From positions 1-64,000 of the forward strand of contig NZ_SRPJ01000006.1 of assembly GCF_004785665.1 (NCBI RefSeq): DNA of 64,000 nucleotides. Direction: 5' to 3'. Shown in pieces: positions 36,881-45,320 of the stretch. This DNA is from Staphylococcus pragensis (lineage in GTDB: Bacteria > Bacillota > Bacilli > Staphylococcales > Staphylococcaceae). Within the stretch, counting starts at the first letter, position 1. Each line of letters opens with the position of its first letter. The position numbers were made by a program, and so were the translations under genes. Below the pieces are notes generated by a model. The model made no database searches and was not told the DNA's origin. It saw only the letters and a program-made list of their open reading frames with translations.

Positions 36881-37777
36881 ATGTTTAAAGCATTTATGAA
36901 ATCAATATTAAATGAACTTATCATCGTGATTACCATAATATTATTGTTTCTACTAATATTCTTTTTATTTAGCTTACCTTTAAGTGCGTTCATGTTAGGT
37001 ATGGCGATTATTTTATTTGTCATGATTATTTATTGGCTGATTCAATTGAGTGGCTTTAAAGAACAAGAAAATATGAAAGAAACCATCGAGCATCTTGAAG
37101 ATGAATTACAACAAGTTAAGAGTAGTCAAACTGAGTATCAAGCCAATGTGGAGAACTATTTCTTAACATGGGTTCATCAAATCAAGACACCGATTACCGC
37201 TTCGAAGCTATTATTAGAACGTAATGAAGATAATGTAGTTAATCGTATGCGTCAGGAAATCATTCAAATTGATAACTATACGAGTCTTGCGCTAAGTTAT
37301 TTAAAATTGATGAATGAAGAGACGGACATGTCCTTTTCCAAAGTAACGATTAATGAACTCGTACGTCCATTAATTATGAAATATTCGATTCAATTTATAG
37401 ATCAAAAAACAAAAATTCATTATGAACGTTGTGAAGATGAAGTATTGACCGATGTCCAGTGGTGTAGCATCATGATTGAACAAATTCTAAATAATGCATT
37501 GAAATATGCCCGAGGAAAAGATATTTGGATTGCATTTGATAACAATACAAAAGTACTATCCATTCGTGATAATGGCGTGGGAATTAGCCAAGCTGACCAG
37601 CCGAAAATATTCGATAAAGGGTATTCAGGTTATAATGGTCGTCTTAATGATCAATCAAGTGGCATTGGCCTTTTTATCGTGAAACATATTTCACAACATC
37701 TCCATCACAAAGTGGATGTCGAATCAGAACTTGGAGCAGGAGCAACCTTCCACATTCATTTCCCACAATCAAACTAA
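36881..37777 (+). CDS. braS: BraS sensor histidine kinase
   Basis: Predicted 298-residue intramembrane-sensing kinase (BceS type). Two helices with almost no loop lie at about 11-31 and 35-55. A coiled region follows, then the phospho-acceptor His99 in WVHQIKTPIT, the N box NNALKYA, and DNGVGI and GIGLFIVKH of the ATPase domain. Such kinases sense through their ABC partner (BraDE/VraDE class) rather than directly. All motifs are intact although its regulator is frameshifted. Confidence 0.93.
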   Translation: MFKAFMKSILNELIIVITIILLFLLIFFLFSLPLSAFMLGMAIILFVMIIYWLIQLSGFKEQENMKETIEHLEDELQQVKSSQTEYQANVENYFLTWVHQIKTPITASKLLLERNEDNVVNRMRQEIIQIDNYTSLALSYLKLMNEETDMSFSKVTINELVRPLIMKYSIQFIDQKTKIHYERCEDEVLTDVQWCSIMIEQILNNALKYARGKDIWIAFDNNTKVLSIRDNGVGISQADQPKIFDKGYSGYNGRLNDQSSGIGLFIVKHISQHLHHKVDVESELGAGATFHIHFPQSN

Positions 37778-37798
37778 ACTTTCAAAATTGTAAGCCAG

Positions 37799-37840
37799 CC
37801 AACAACATTTGTAAGAAAATATCAATGTTGTTGGTCCTTT
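37799..37840 (+). terminator. Terminator after braS
   Basis: A perfect 11-bp stem (37799-37809 with 37824-37834) followed by TCCTTTTTT. Confidence 0.85.
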
Positions 37841-37952
37841 TTTGTTTTATCATAGAATTAACATGAAAATATTCTAGTTTTAGGTTTATTAAATATAGAA
37901 GAAATTAATGAGATTCTTGGGTAAATTGATTTAAATCTTTTCATACTTAAGT

Positions 37953-38092
37953 AAGTAGTTCTAAGATAGATTACGAAGTGTAGTTGTGACGACTCCTAGT
38001 GGAAAAGAAAGTGTCGAGTGACTACAGGCACGAGCCTTTCCCACAGGAAAGCGCACAACTTAAACAAGTAAATATCTACCTAAGAACTGCTT
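37953..38092. repeat. Structured intergenic element bounded by inverted repeats
   Basis: About 140 bp between braS and vraD is bounded by 17-nt imperfect inverted repeats (37953-37969 and 38076-38092). Inside are further complementary pairs: TTGTG/CACAA around 37984 and 38054, and the hairpin TTTCC-CACA-GGAAA. It has no ORF and is more GC-rich than its surroundings. It looks like a dispersed palindromic element of staphylococcal intergenic regions rather than a vraDE promoter. I see only one copy in this window. Confidence 0.5.
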
Positions 38093-38198
38093 TATAAGAC
38101 CAAGGCTCAACCCATCCCCTAGGCAAGCACACAACAGAATGAGTGACAGTTATATATACATATCAAAAATCATTTTCAAAGAAAGGAAGAATGAAGAC

Positions 38199-38948
38199 AT
38201 GTTATTAGACGTGAAAAATATAAAGAAAACATTCGGCAGAGGATTAAATGCAACCACAGCCCTCAACGGCATTTCCCTAACTGTAGATAACGGCGAATTC
38301 GTCGCCATCATGGGTGAATCAGGCTCAGGTAAATCCACACTCCTTAACCTCATCGCCACATTCGATAAAGCCACAGAAGGCGTTATTACCATCAACAACC
38401 AAGACATCCGCAAATTACGTAACAAACAAATTGCACACTTCCGTCGTGATAATTTAGGCTTCGTCTTCCAAGACTTTAATGTCCTACCAACTATGACTAA
38501 TAAAGATAACATACTCATGCCACTTGTCTTAGCTAATCGTTCTCATAAAATTATGGAACAGCGTTTAAACCAAATCAGTACGGAACTCGGTATTGAGAAA
38601 TTACTAGATAAATATCCATATCAAATTTCTGGCGGAGAACAGCAACGTATTGCTATTGGACGAGCGCTCATGAATGAACCCAATTTGTTACTTGCCGATG
38701 AACCAACTGGCGCGCTAGATTCAAAGACTTCGAAGAATATTATGAATCTTTTCAGAAAAATTAATGACAATCATCAAACCATCTTAATGGTGACACATTC
38801 TGCAGTGGATGCCTCTTATGCAAAGCGCGTATTGTTTATTAAAGATGGACGTTTATATCATGAAATTTATCGTGGAGAGGAATCGCAACAAGATTTCCAG
38901 AAGCGTATTGCAGATAGTTTAGCTATTCTGAATGAAAGAGGTGATTGA
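38199..38948 (+). CDS. vraD: VraD, ABC transporter ATPase for peptide-antibiotic resistance
   Basis: Predicted ATPase of 249 residues; the ATG at 38199 is used because it matches the family N terminus [12 protein letters not shown]. Walker [11 protein letters not shown]-loop [10 protein letters not shown], signature SGGEQQR, Walker [14 protein letters not shown] and the H-loop MVTHS are intact. With VraE it forms the BceAB-type detoxification transporter against bacitracin and nisin, normally switched on by BraR. Codon use with many C-ending codons near the start differs from the very AT-rich capsule genes. Confidence 0.93.
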   Translation: MLLDVKNIKKTFGRGLNATTALNGISLTVDNGEFVAIMGESGSGKSTLLNLIATFDKATEGVITINNQDIRKLRNKQIAHFRRDNLGFVFQDFNVLPTMTNKDNILMPLVLANRSHKIMEQRLNQISTELGIEKLLDKYPYQISGGEQQRIAIGRALMNEPNLLLADEPTGALDSKTSKNIMNLFRKINDNHQTILMVTHSAVDASYAKRVLFIKDGRLYHEIYRGEESQQDFQKRIADSLAILNERGD

Positions 38949-38949
38949 G

Positions 38950-40941
38950 ATGCCATTTCGTATGCTATGGACAATGGTTGGTCAAAACTTCAAAATGCAA
39001 CGACATGTCATGATACCGTTTATACTGGCGCTAAGTGTGATATTTGGAATTGAATTTATACTACTATCTTTGTACATGAATGATTACGTTCAACATCGAA
39101 GTGACACATTACCGGCGTTTATAGCGATAGGTAACTTCTTTATGAGTGTATTAGGTTTCATATTTATTTTGTATGCGAATCGATTCATGATGAAACGGTG
39201 TCAACGAGAACTAGCCATGTATATGATATTAGGTATGGAGAAGAAACATTTCCAGCTTATTATGTTGGTAGAAATGGTTTATCAATATATCGTTGTCGGC
39301 ATACTAAGTATTTCAGGGGGCTATTTGTTCGGCGCCTTAACCTTTATGTTGTTAAATAAATTGCTACACCAAACCAATATGTCGTTGATAGACTACCCAT
39401 TTAACACTACATCGATGCTTATTACATTATTAATGTTAGCAGGGTTGATGTTATTTTTATTTATAATGAACAATATTAGAGTATTATTTCAAAGTCCGAT
39501 TAAGTTAATTCAACAACAACAAGTAACGGAGAAGCGGTTGCCTAAACCTATTCTCTATATATTATTAGTTATTGGTATTATTGCAATAGCTGTAAGCTAT
39601 AACATTGCGTTAAGTGATGCGTTATTAACACAATCAATTTTTCAACTGTTTAATGCCGTCTTTCTAGTCATGTTAGGAACCTATTGTTTATTTATCTCAT
39701 TAGGCGTTTTATTACTTGAATGGCTACAAAAAATTCCGAAACTATATTATCATCCGAAATACTTTTTCGTTATTTCTGGTTTAAGGTCTCGAATTAATAC
39801 AAATGCTATCGGACTCGCGAGTATTTCTATCCTATGCACATTTTTAATCGTCACTTTGGGCATGACGATTACAACATATCGTGGTATAGATCAACGTATC
39901 ACTACATTGATGCCTGATCAATATAAGATTTCAGTTCAAGGTAATGTGAAAACGGATAAGACGGTACAACATAAAGTACATGGTTTAAAGCATGAGATTA
40001 AAAATAACGCAAAAATAGATTTCTTTAAAGAGATTCCAGTAGCTATGATTGCTAGTACGTATCAGTCTCCTAATACATTTAATAAAGAAGAAACGAATAC
40101 AGCAAGATTTCACATTAGTAATCCTTATTTAATATTGATGACTCAAGAGGATTATAATAAGGTAGCTACCCATAAAGTGAACTTAAATGACAATGAAGTA
40201 GGCCTAGCTAGTTCTAGTCTGATATTAAAAAAATTAAAAAAGATTAACTTAATGGATACTCAATTTAAAGCGAAACAAGTAGACGAGCTTAGCTATACGT
40301 ATCAGATGCCAGAAGGGTTAATGGTCATAACGCCGAGTGATCAACGTTACAATCAAATAGCAAATTATTATATGGATGGACTTTATTCATCAAGTCGTCA
40401 TCTTAGTACTTATGAAACGACATTTATTAATTTTAATATTATGACTAAGGATGTTTCTCATTTTAATAAAATAATGAATCATTTAGAGGACAAATATAAA
40501 GTTGATATTCAAAGTAGAGATGAAACGGCAACCATGTTATATGAATTAAATGGTGGATTGATATTTATTGGTATCATTGTTTCAATTATATTGCTGCTCG
40601 GTACTTTCTTGATGATGTATTATAAAAATATTGCAGAAGGTTATGAAGATCGTCGTAATTATCAAATTATGAAGAAAGTCGGAATCGAAGACGAACGTAT
40701 TAAATCGACCATCAATCATCAAATTATTTGGATTTTTGCTTTACCAATTTTAGTAGCGATGGTTCATGTCGCAGTCGCATTTAAATATATTTTTACTCTA
40801 TTAGGTATTTTAAGCATAACGAATATGGGTGAATTCGCGACAAGTTATATTGGTGTATTTATCACGGTTATCGCTATTTACGCCTTGATGTATTGGGTTA
40901 CGTCTCGCATTTACTACCTCATTGTCCATCGCCAGTTTTAA
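38950..40941 (+). CDS. vraE: VraE, BceB-type ABC transporter permease
   Basis: Predicted membrane permease of 663 residues; the ATG at 38950 follows AGAGGTG and lies just after the vraD stop. BceB topology is visible: first FtsX-type helices (IPFILALSVIFGIEFILL), a 7-8-helix region, a large extracellular loop of about 200 residues (after TTYRGIDQRITTLMPDQYK), and a last three-helix FtsX block (GGLIFIGIIVSIILLLGTF). The loop is the peptide-sensing domain that signals to BraS. It looks intact. A short inverted repeat follows the stop (40944-40953 with 40967-40976) without a clear T run. Confidence 0.92.
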   Translation: MPFRMLWTMVGQNFKMQRHVMIPFILALSVIFGIEFILLSLYMNDYVQHRSDTLPAFIAIGNFFMSVLGFIFILYANRFMMKRCQRELAMYMILGMEKKHFQLIMLVEMVYQYIVVGILSISGGYLFGALTFMLLNKLLHQTNMSLIDYPFNTTSMLITLLMLAGLMLFLFIMNNIRVLFQSPIKLIQQQQVTEKRLPKPILYILLVIGIIAIAVSYNIALSDALLTQSIFQLFNAVFLVMLGTYCLFISLGVLLLEWLQKIPKLYYHPKYFFVISGLRSRINTNAIGLASISILCTFLIVTLGMTITTYRGIDQRITTLMPDQYKISVQGNVKTDKTVQHKVHGLKHEIKNNAKIDFFKEIPVAMIASTYQSPNTFNKEETNTARFHISNPYLILMTQEDYNKVATHKVNLNDNEVGLASSSLILKKLKKINLMDTQFKAKQVDELSYTYQMPEGLMVITPSDQRYNQIANYYMDGLYSSSRHLSTYETTFINFNIMTKDVSHFNKIMNHLEDKYKVDIQSRDETATMLYELNGGLIFIGIIVSIILLLGTFLMMYYKNIAEGYEDRRNYQIMKKVGIEDERIKSTINHQIIWIFALPILVAMVHVAVAFKYIFTLLGILSITNMGEFATSYIGVFITVIAIYALMYWVTSRIYYLIVHRQF

Positions 40942-41031
40942 TTTTTTGAAAAGGAAATTGGGGATACTTTTCAAAAAATAAGAGTAACGTCATTGTCATC
41001 AGGGTATAGGACAAAAAAAGGAGGCGTAATT

Positions 41032-42357
41032 ATGGCGAATCAAACATATGATTATTCAACGAAGAACGGACATGAACATAACAAAGTGAGCCGAATTGGT
41101 GAACACATACTGACTTGGGTCGGTGTAGCAATTCAAGCGTTACTTGCAATTGTATTTCTATTAATTCGTCCTTTCGTAGGGAATGGAGATTTCCGAGAAC
41201 AAGTCATAACTGAAACACAAAGACAAGGTAACCAAGTATCAACAAATGAAATTAATAACGGTGTTAATGCGTTAAGTAAATTTATTGATTTCCTTACTTG
41301 GGGTTCAATTATTCCTTTAATCTTAGCAATTATTGGTGGCTTTTTAATTAGTAAAAAACATAAAGTTGCAGGTATTTTAATTCTTATCGCAGGTGTTTTA
41401 GCGCTAGCAACAAACTGGATTAGCGCTATCTTATGGTTAATCGCAGGTATTATGTTATTAGTAAGAAAAGCTAAAAAACATAATGATCATGACAACAATT
41501 ATTATGGTAATAATCACTATGATAACCACCGTGACAACCGTTATGACAATCGTAACAATAGTTACGATAACGACAATAACAACCGAAATAATGGTTATGC
41601 GAATGTAACTAATCAAGGTCATAATAGAGATGATTACAATCATCATCATGATAATAATGATGACAGTCGTCGCAACAATCATGACAACCAAAACAGTGGT
41701 TATGCTAACGTGACAAATCAAGGTCAACATGGCAATGATTACCACAATGATAGAAATGATAATCGTAACGATAGAGACAACCATGACAGACATGATAGTG
41801 ATCGTAAAGATGTAAATGCTAGTAACAATGCCTTCATTTTAGATGAAGAAGATAAAGCTAAAGAACAGGACTATATTAAAGAACATTATTCAAACGATGA
41901 TGAACACGATGTACATGAGGGCAGTCATAATTCTAGTCATAGCAATGACAATGAGCGTCATAATCGTGACCATTTATATGATGATAATGGTTACCGTCGT
42001 GACGATGACCGTAATTATAACCATGATACAGACCGTCATGAGTATCGTTCATCAAATCACCGTGATGATTTAAACCATTTTGATGATGACTTTAATCGTC
42101 GTAATGATGTAGAGTGGTCAGCAGATAACGGTAACGATGATCATAATAATATTGGTAGAACATTAACGAATGATGAAGATAATCATCATGACAACGATAA
42201 CAACTATCGTCGTAGTGATAGATATAATCACAATAATAATAATGATTCAATTGGCTTAAATAAAGATCTTGAAAAGGAACACCATAACGATGATTTCTTA
42301 AAAGATGAAGCTAAAAAATTACAAGATAAGAAAGATAATGACCCTTACAAATATTAA
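41032..42357 (+). CDS. DUF4064-like membrane protein with long His/Asp/Asn-rich tail
   Basis: Predicted 441-residue protein; ATG 41032 has AAAGGAGG upstream. Residues 1 to about 145 form a DUF4064-like module with four helices (ILTWVGVAIQALLAIVFLLI and GSIIPLILAIIGGFLI among them). The remaining ~295 residues are highly hydrophilic, dominated by Asp, Asn, His and Arg. They include two copies of GYANVTNQG and a conserved-looking C-terminal segment (SIGLNKDLEKEHHNDDFLKDEAKKLQDK). The tail could bind divalent metal or be a disordered polyampholyte; neither is shown. Located after vraE but with its own upstream gap. Confidence 0.75.
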   Translation: MANQTYDYSTKNGHEHNKVSRIGEHILTWVGVAIQALLAIVFLLIRPFVGNGDFREQVITETQRQGNQVSTNEINNGVNALSKFIDFLTWGSIIPLILAIIGGFLISKKHKVAGILILIAGVLALATNWISAILWLIAGIMLLVRKAKKHNDHDNNYYGNNHYDNHRDNRYDNRNNSYDNDNNNRNNGYANVTNQGHNRDDYNHHHDNNDDSRRNNHDNQNSGYANVTNQGQHGNDYHNDRNDNRNDRDNHDRHDSDRKDVNASNNAFILDEEDKAKEQDYIKEHYSNDDEHDVHEGSHNSSHSNDNERHNRDHLYDDNGYRRDDDRNYNHDTDRHEYRSSNHRDDLNHFDDDFNRRNDVEWSADNGNDDHNNIGRTLTNDEDNHHDNDNNYRRSDRYNHNNNNDSIGLNKDLEKEHHNDDFLKDEAKKLQDKKDNDPYKY

Positions 42358-42376
42358 GTGTTGTTATCAGTAAAGG

Positions 42377-42406
42377 AGCGAGCCTGTCTTTCAGGTTCGC
42401 TTTTTT
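42377..42406 (+). terminator. Terminator after the His/Asp/Asn-rich protein gene
   Basis: A 10-bp stem (42377-42386 with 42392-42401) and a T run. Confidence 0.85.
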
Positions 42407-42419
42407 ATATGAATTAAAT

Positions 42420-42455
42420 AAGGCGATGGTGCTCCTAAGTTAGCATCATCGCCTT
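42420..42455. terminator. Second hairpin, likely minus-strand terminator
   Basis: A 14-bp stem with one G-T pair (42420-42433 with 42442-42455). It may end transcription from the monooxygenase gene that stops at 42555 on the minus strand. Confidence 0.6.
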
Positions 42456-42554
42456 TATACGTTAATTTCTATTATATGGATTAATAAATTGGGTATTGGA
42501 TATAAATGAATTTGAATTAAATGATATAGATAATAATGAATGTCTTTTTTATTT

Positions 42555-43856
42555 CTAATTTAGCCCTAAGTGATCTCTCAGGGTATGTCCTGTATACGTT
42601 GTGCGATATAAACCACGACGTTGTAATTCAGGAACGATTAAATCTACAAAGTCTTCTAAACTATGTGGGAGGGAAGGTGGCATTAAATTAAAGCCATCTG
42701 CGACACCTTCGTTGAACCAATGTTCCATTTCGTCTACGATGTCTTCAGGTGTGCCTACTAAGGTTAAATGTCCGCCTCCAGCATTTAAATAGCCAAGTAA
42801 TTCACGAACAGTCGGTTGTTTATCATTAATGATTTCAAGGATAGTTTCGTAACGACCCTTTGGTCCACTAAATTCCTCAAGTGGGGGTAATTCGGGAACG
42901 GGTTGGTCTAGTTCCCAATTACTACAATCTTGTTGAACAAAGAAACTTAACTGTTTCAAAGCCGTTTCAACGGGAAGTAAAGCATCTAGCTCTGCTTTCT
43001 TAGCTTCCGCTTCTTCACGTGTACGCCCTACATACGTTACTAATCCAGGAAAGACTTTAATGTATCTTGGGTTATCTGTGTTTTGTTTCATTTGAGCATC
43101 TAATCTTTCACGGTAGCGTTGAGCTTGTTTCAAATTCCATGATACTGAATAAACGGCATCTGCATATTTCGTAGCCAACGCAATACCTTGGTCAGATGCG
43201 CCTGCTTGCATAGCAACTGGCTTTCCTTGTGGGCTTTGTGGTGTTGTTAGTGGCCCACGTACTTGGAAATATTTACCTTTATGGTGAAGCGGTTGTATCG
43301 TTGTCGTATCCATCAACGTCCCAGCTTCACGATGAGGTTGAAAGTCTTCCGTAGTCCATGACTCAAACAATCCATTAACGACGCGGGCGAATTCGTCCGC
43401 CTTTTCATAGCGAACAGCATGCTCAGGCAATGCCTCCATACTATGGTTCTGAGCCTCCACGTCTGTCATAGAAGTTACTAAATTCCAACCGACACGGCCG
43501 CCAGTGATATGGTCCAAGCTTAATAACTGACGCGCTGCCGTGAATGGATTTGAAAATGTACTCGAGATAGTGGGCACCAAACCGACATGATGTGTCACTT
43601 GGGAAATAGCTGTTAAGTTAATGAGGGGGTCAAACCAGAAACTCGGCATCGTGGTGAAACCTGGATTGAAGGCCTGATTATCCGCAAAGAAGACGACGTC
43701 AAATAGTCCTTGCTCAGAAAGTTGAGCTAGCTCTTGATAATAGGTAATATCACCAAGACGTTCAACACTTGAGTAAGGTTGTTGCCAAGCTGCCTGATGG
43801 TGACCACACCCATAAATTAAAATACCAATGTGTAATTGCTGTTTCTCTTTCGTCAT
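42555..43856 (-). CDS. LLM-class flavin-dependent monooxygenase (NtaA/SnaA/DszA type)
   Basis: Predicted 433-residue TIM-barrel enzyme. The family uses reduced FMN and O2 to oxidise substrates such as nitrilotriacetate, dibenzothiophene sulfone or alkylamines. Landmarks: HIGILIYGCGHHQAAW, DVVFFADNQAF, ARQLLSLDHITGGRVGWNLVTS, EKADEFARVVNGLFESW and AGASDQGIALATKYAD. It lies 93 nt after an SDR gene on the same strand, behind a TPP riboswitch, so the operon should be expressed when thiamine pyrophosphate is scarce. The actual substrate is unknown; a thiamine-related compound is the inference from regulation. A partner flavin reductase is not in the window. Confidence 0.88.
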   Translation of the reverse strand: MTKEKQQLHIGILIYGCGHHQAAWQQPYSSVERLGDITYYQELAQLSEQGLFDVVFFADNQAFNPGFTTMPSFWFDPLINLTAISQVTHHVGLVPTISSTFSNPFTAARQLLSLDHITGGRVGWNLVTSMTDVEAQNHSMEALPEHAVRYEKADEFARVVNGLFESWTTEDFQPHREAGTLMDTTTIQPLHHKGKYFQVRGPLTTPQSPQGKPVAMQAGASDQGIALATKYADAVYSVSWNLKQAQRYRERLDAQMKQNTDNPRYIKVFPGLVTYVGRTREEAEAKKAELDALLPVETALKQLSFFVQQDCSNWELDQPVPELPPLEEFSGPKGRYETILEIINDKQPTVRELLGYLNAGGGHLTLVGTPEDIVDEMEHWFNEGVADGFNLMPPSLPHSLEDFVDLIVPELQRRGLYRTTYTGHTLRDHLGLN

Positions 43857-43949
43857 AATGAATCACTAACACTCCAGTTTGTTGTTGGGATTTTGATTAA
43901 ATAGAGAATAATGCGCTTAATGAAAACGTCGCATTTAACTCTAAGTGGT

Positions 43950-44699
43950 TTAGTTCATTGTTAAACCGCCATCAACTGTAATGTTTTGTCCTGTAATACC
44001 GTTGGCTGCTTCAGAACTTAAGTACGCTACCATATTTGCCACATCTTGAGGTGTTGTCACTTTACGTAAAGGTGTTGTTTGAGCGATTAAGTCAAATACT
44101 TCTGGTGTGGTTACTGCACTGGCGTCAGTTGTCTTTAATAAACCACCAGAAACCATATTAGCTGTAATACCATATTGACCTAATTCAGCAGCGATATTAC
44201 GTGTGAAACCAATTAAACCTGCTTTTGCAGTTGTATATTCATGATATGGGACAACAGGATTTTGGAATAAGTTTGTACCAATACTGATGATGCTACCAGC
44301 GTTACGTTCGATAAATTGAGGAACTACACTTTGAGCAACGTTAAATGCTGCTTTTAACGTACCATCAATTTGTTGTTGGTAATCTTCCCAGCTTAAGTCT
44401 TTGAATGCTTTTTGAGCAACGGGATCGAACTTGAAGTTAACTAATGCATTGTTCACTACTACATCGATTTGTCCGAAGTGAGCTGTTGCTTCTTTCACTA
44501 AACGGTCCACTTCTTCACGTTGTGTCACGTCTGCTTGTAGTGTGATTGCGTTGTCGCCTAATTTGGTTGCTAACTGTTCAGCAGCTTCTTTACTCTTATT
44601 GTAATTAATGACAACTTGAAATCCTTGTGACACTAATGTTCTTGCGATGACTGCGCCTAAACCACGGCCGCCGCCTGTTACTAATACTGTTCTTGCCAT
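43950..44699 (-). CDS. Short-chain dehydrogenase/reductase under TPP riboswitch control
   Basis: Predicted 249-residue classical SDR. The ATG at 44699 is 8 nt after GGAGG; longer in-frame starts run into the terminator hairpin. Visible: VTGGGRGLGAVIA (NADP site), VVNNALV, SIGTN and the catalytic YTTAK, with the C-terminal GGLLKTTDASAV and ITVDGGLTMN. It resembles 3-oxoacyl-ACP reductase-like enzymes, but the operon context (TPP riboswitch, LLM monooxygenase) points to small-molecule metabolism rather than fatty acid synthesis. First gene of a two-gene operon. Confidence 0.88.
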   Translation of the reverse strand: MARTVLVTGGGRGLGAVIARTLVSQGFQVVINYNKSKEAAEQLATKLGDNAITLQADVTQREEVDRLVKEATAHFGQIDVVVNNALVNFKFDPVAQKAFKDLSWEDYQQQIDGTLKAAFNVAQSVVPQFIERNAGSIISIGTNLFQNPVVPYHEYTTAKAGLIGFTRNIAAELGQYGITANMVSGGLLKTTDASAVTTPEVFDLIAQTTPLRKVTTPQDVANMVAYLSSEAANGITGQNITVDGGLTMN

Positions 44700-44731
44700 T
44701 GCACGAGCCTCCATCACTTTGATTTTACAGT

Positions 44732-44767
44732 AAAAAAATACGCAACCTTCGTTAGGAAAGTTGCGTA
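44732..44767 (-). terminator. Riboswitch-linked intrinsic terminator
   Basis: Minus strand: a 12-bp stem (44739-44750 with 44756-44767) followed by seven T (44732-44738), between the TPP aptamer and the SDR start. It is the expected expression platform for TPP-dependent termination. Confidence 0.85.
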
Positions 44768-44835
44768 AATAATAGATATGTATATATAAGCAAGAGATTA
44801 ACACACGTGTTATCCCTATTATCATCTAAAATTTA

Positions 44836-44925
44836 TCCCACACTTTCCTACGCTAGTATGAACTAGTTCAGGTTCAAAGGGTTCGAGGACATGCCTCATC
44901 TCAGTTAAAAAACACCCCTAGTGCA
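44836..44925 (-). ncRNA. TPP riboswitch (THI element)
   Basis: Read on the minus strand it has the invariant parts of the thiamine pyrophosphate aptamer in order: AGGGGTG, CTGAGATGAGG, ACCCTTTGAACCTGA, CTAGTTCATACTAG and GCGTAGGAAAG. Ends are approximate, set by the P1 pairing. Confidence 0.95.
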
Positions 44926-44945
44926 TATATTAATACTATATTTAC

Positions 44946-44974
44946 AATGTATAATTTTTAAATTTAGAAGTCAA
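44946..44974 (-). promoter_or_regulatory. Promoter of the TPP-riboswitch operon
   Basis: Minus strand: -35 TTGACT (44969-44974), 17-nt spacer, -10 TACATT (44946-44951; an overlapping TATACA has 15-nt spacing). Transcription would begin just before the aptamer. Confidence 0.6.
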
Positions 44975-45223
44975 GGCAATTGTATATAGTAGGTCATCTT
45001 GCTCCAGTTTTTCATTTTCAACCGAAAAATGAGCGTCGTATTATAAATTTCATAGGTTAATTAATCTAAATTAATTAAAAGTTGATTTGTAAATTTTATC
45101 AAAAGTTATTAAAATTAAAAACGAACAAGTTTTATGATTAAAAAAAGTATTGGAAATTATTTTAATGTATATGTGCGCCATATAGTAAGATTTATTCATT
45201 TTTCAATCTAAAAAAGGAAATAT

Positions 45224-45259
45224 AAACGTTGAATGCAAGTGAGGATTTAACGTTTTTTT
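45224..45259 (+). terminator. Terminator-like hairpin in the leader of the symporter gene
   Basis: An 11-bp stem with one G-T pair (45224-45234 with 45245-45255) and a T run, about 60 nt before the symporter start. It may be an attenuator or the end of a short transcript. The rest of the 44975-45320 gap shows no gene. Confidence 0.6.
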
Positions 45260-45320
45260 ATTGCAAAGAATGAATGATGATTGCAATTTATAAATTTTTT
45301 ATAAGGAGAGAGAAAGAAGT

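Noticed and set aside
37953..38092. tRNA or insertion-sequence remnant
   Set aside because: No acceptor/T-arm consensus, no transposase fragment and no target duplication seen; kept only as a structured repeat.
38139..38198. Upstream in-frame start for VraD
   Set aside because: Would add 20 residues with no ribosome site before the conserved family start.
40944..40976. Inverted repeat after vraE as a terminator
   Set aside because: A 10-bp stem is present, but no T run follows on the plus strand; mentioned only in the vraE entry.
41500..41780. Repetitive DNA that at first resembles a repeat array
   Set aside because: Irregular codon repeats (GAT, AAT, CAT) of a biased protein; no constant repeat and spacer lengths, so not CRISPR.
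41458..41793. Open frame on the minus strand inside the His/Asp/Asn-rich gene, giving a Val/Ile-rich hydrophobic product
   Set aside because: It is the mirror of the biased Asp/Asn/His codons on the plus strand; no ribosome site, and the plus-strand gene is well supported.
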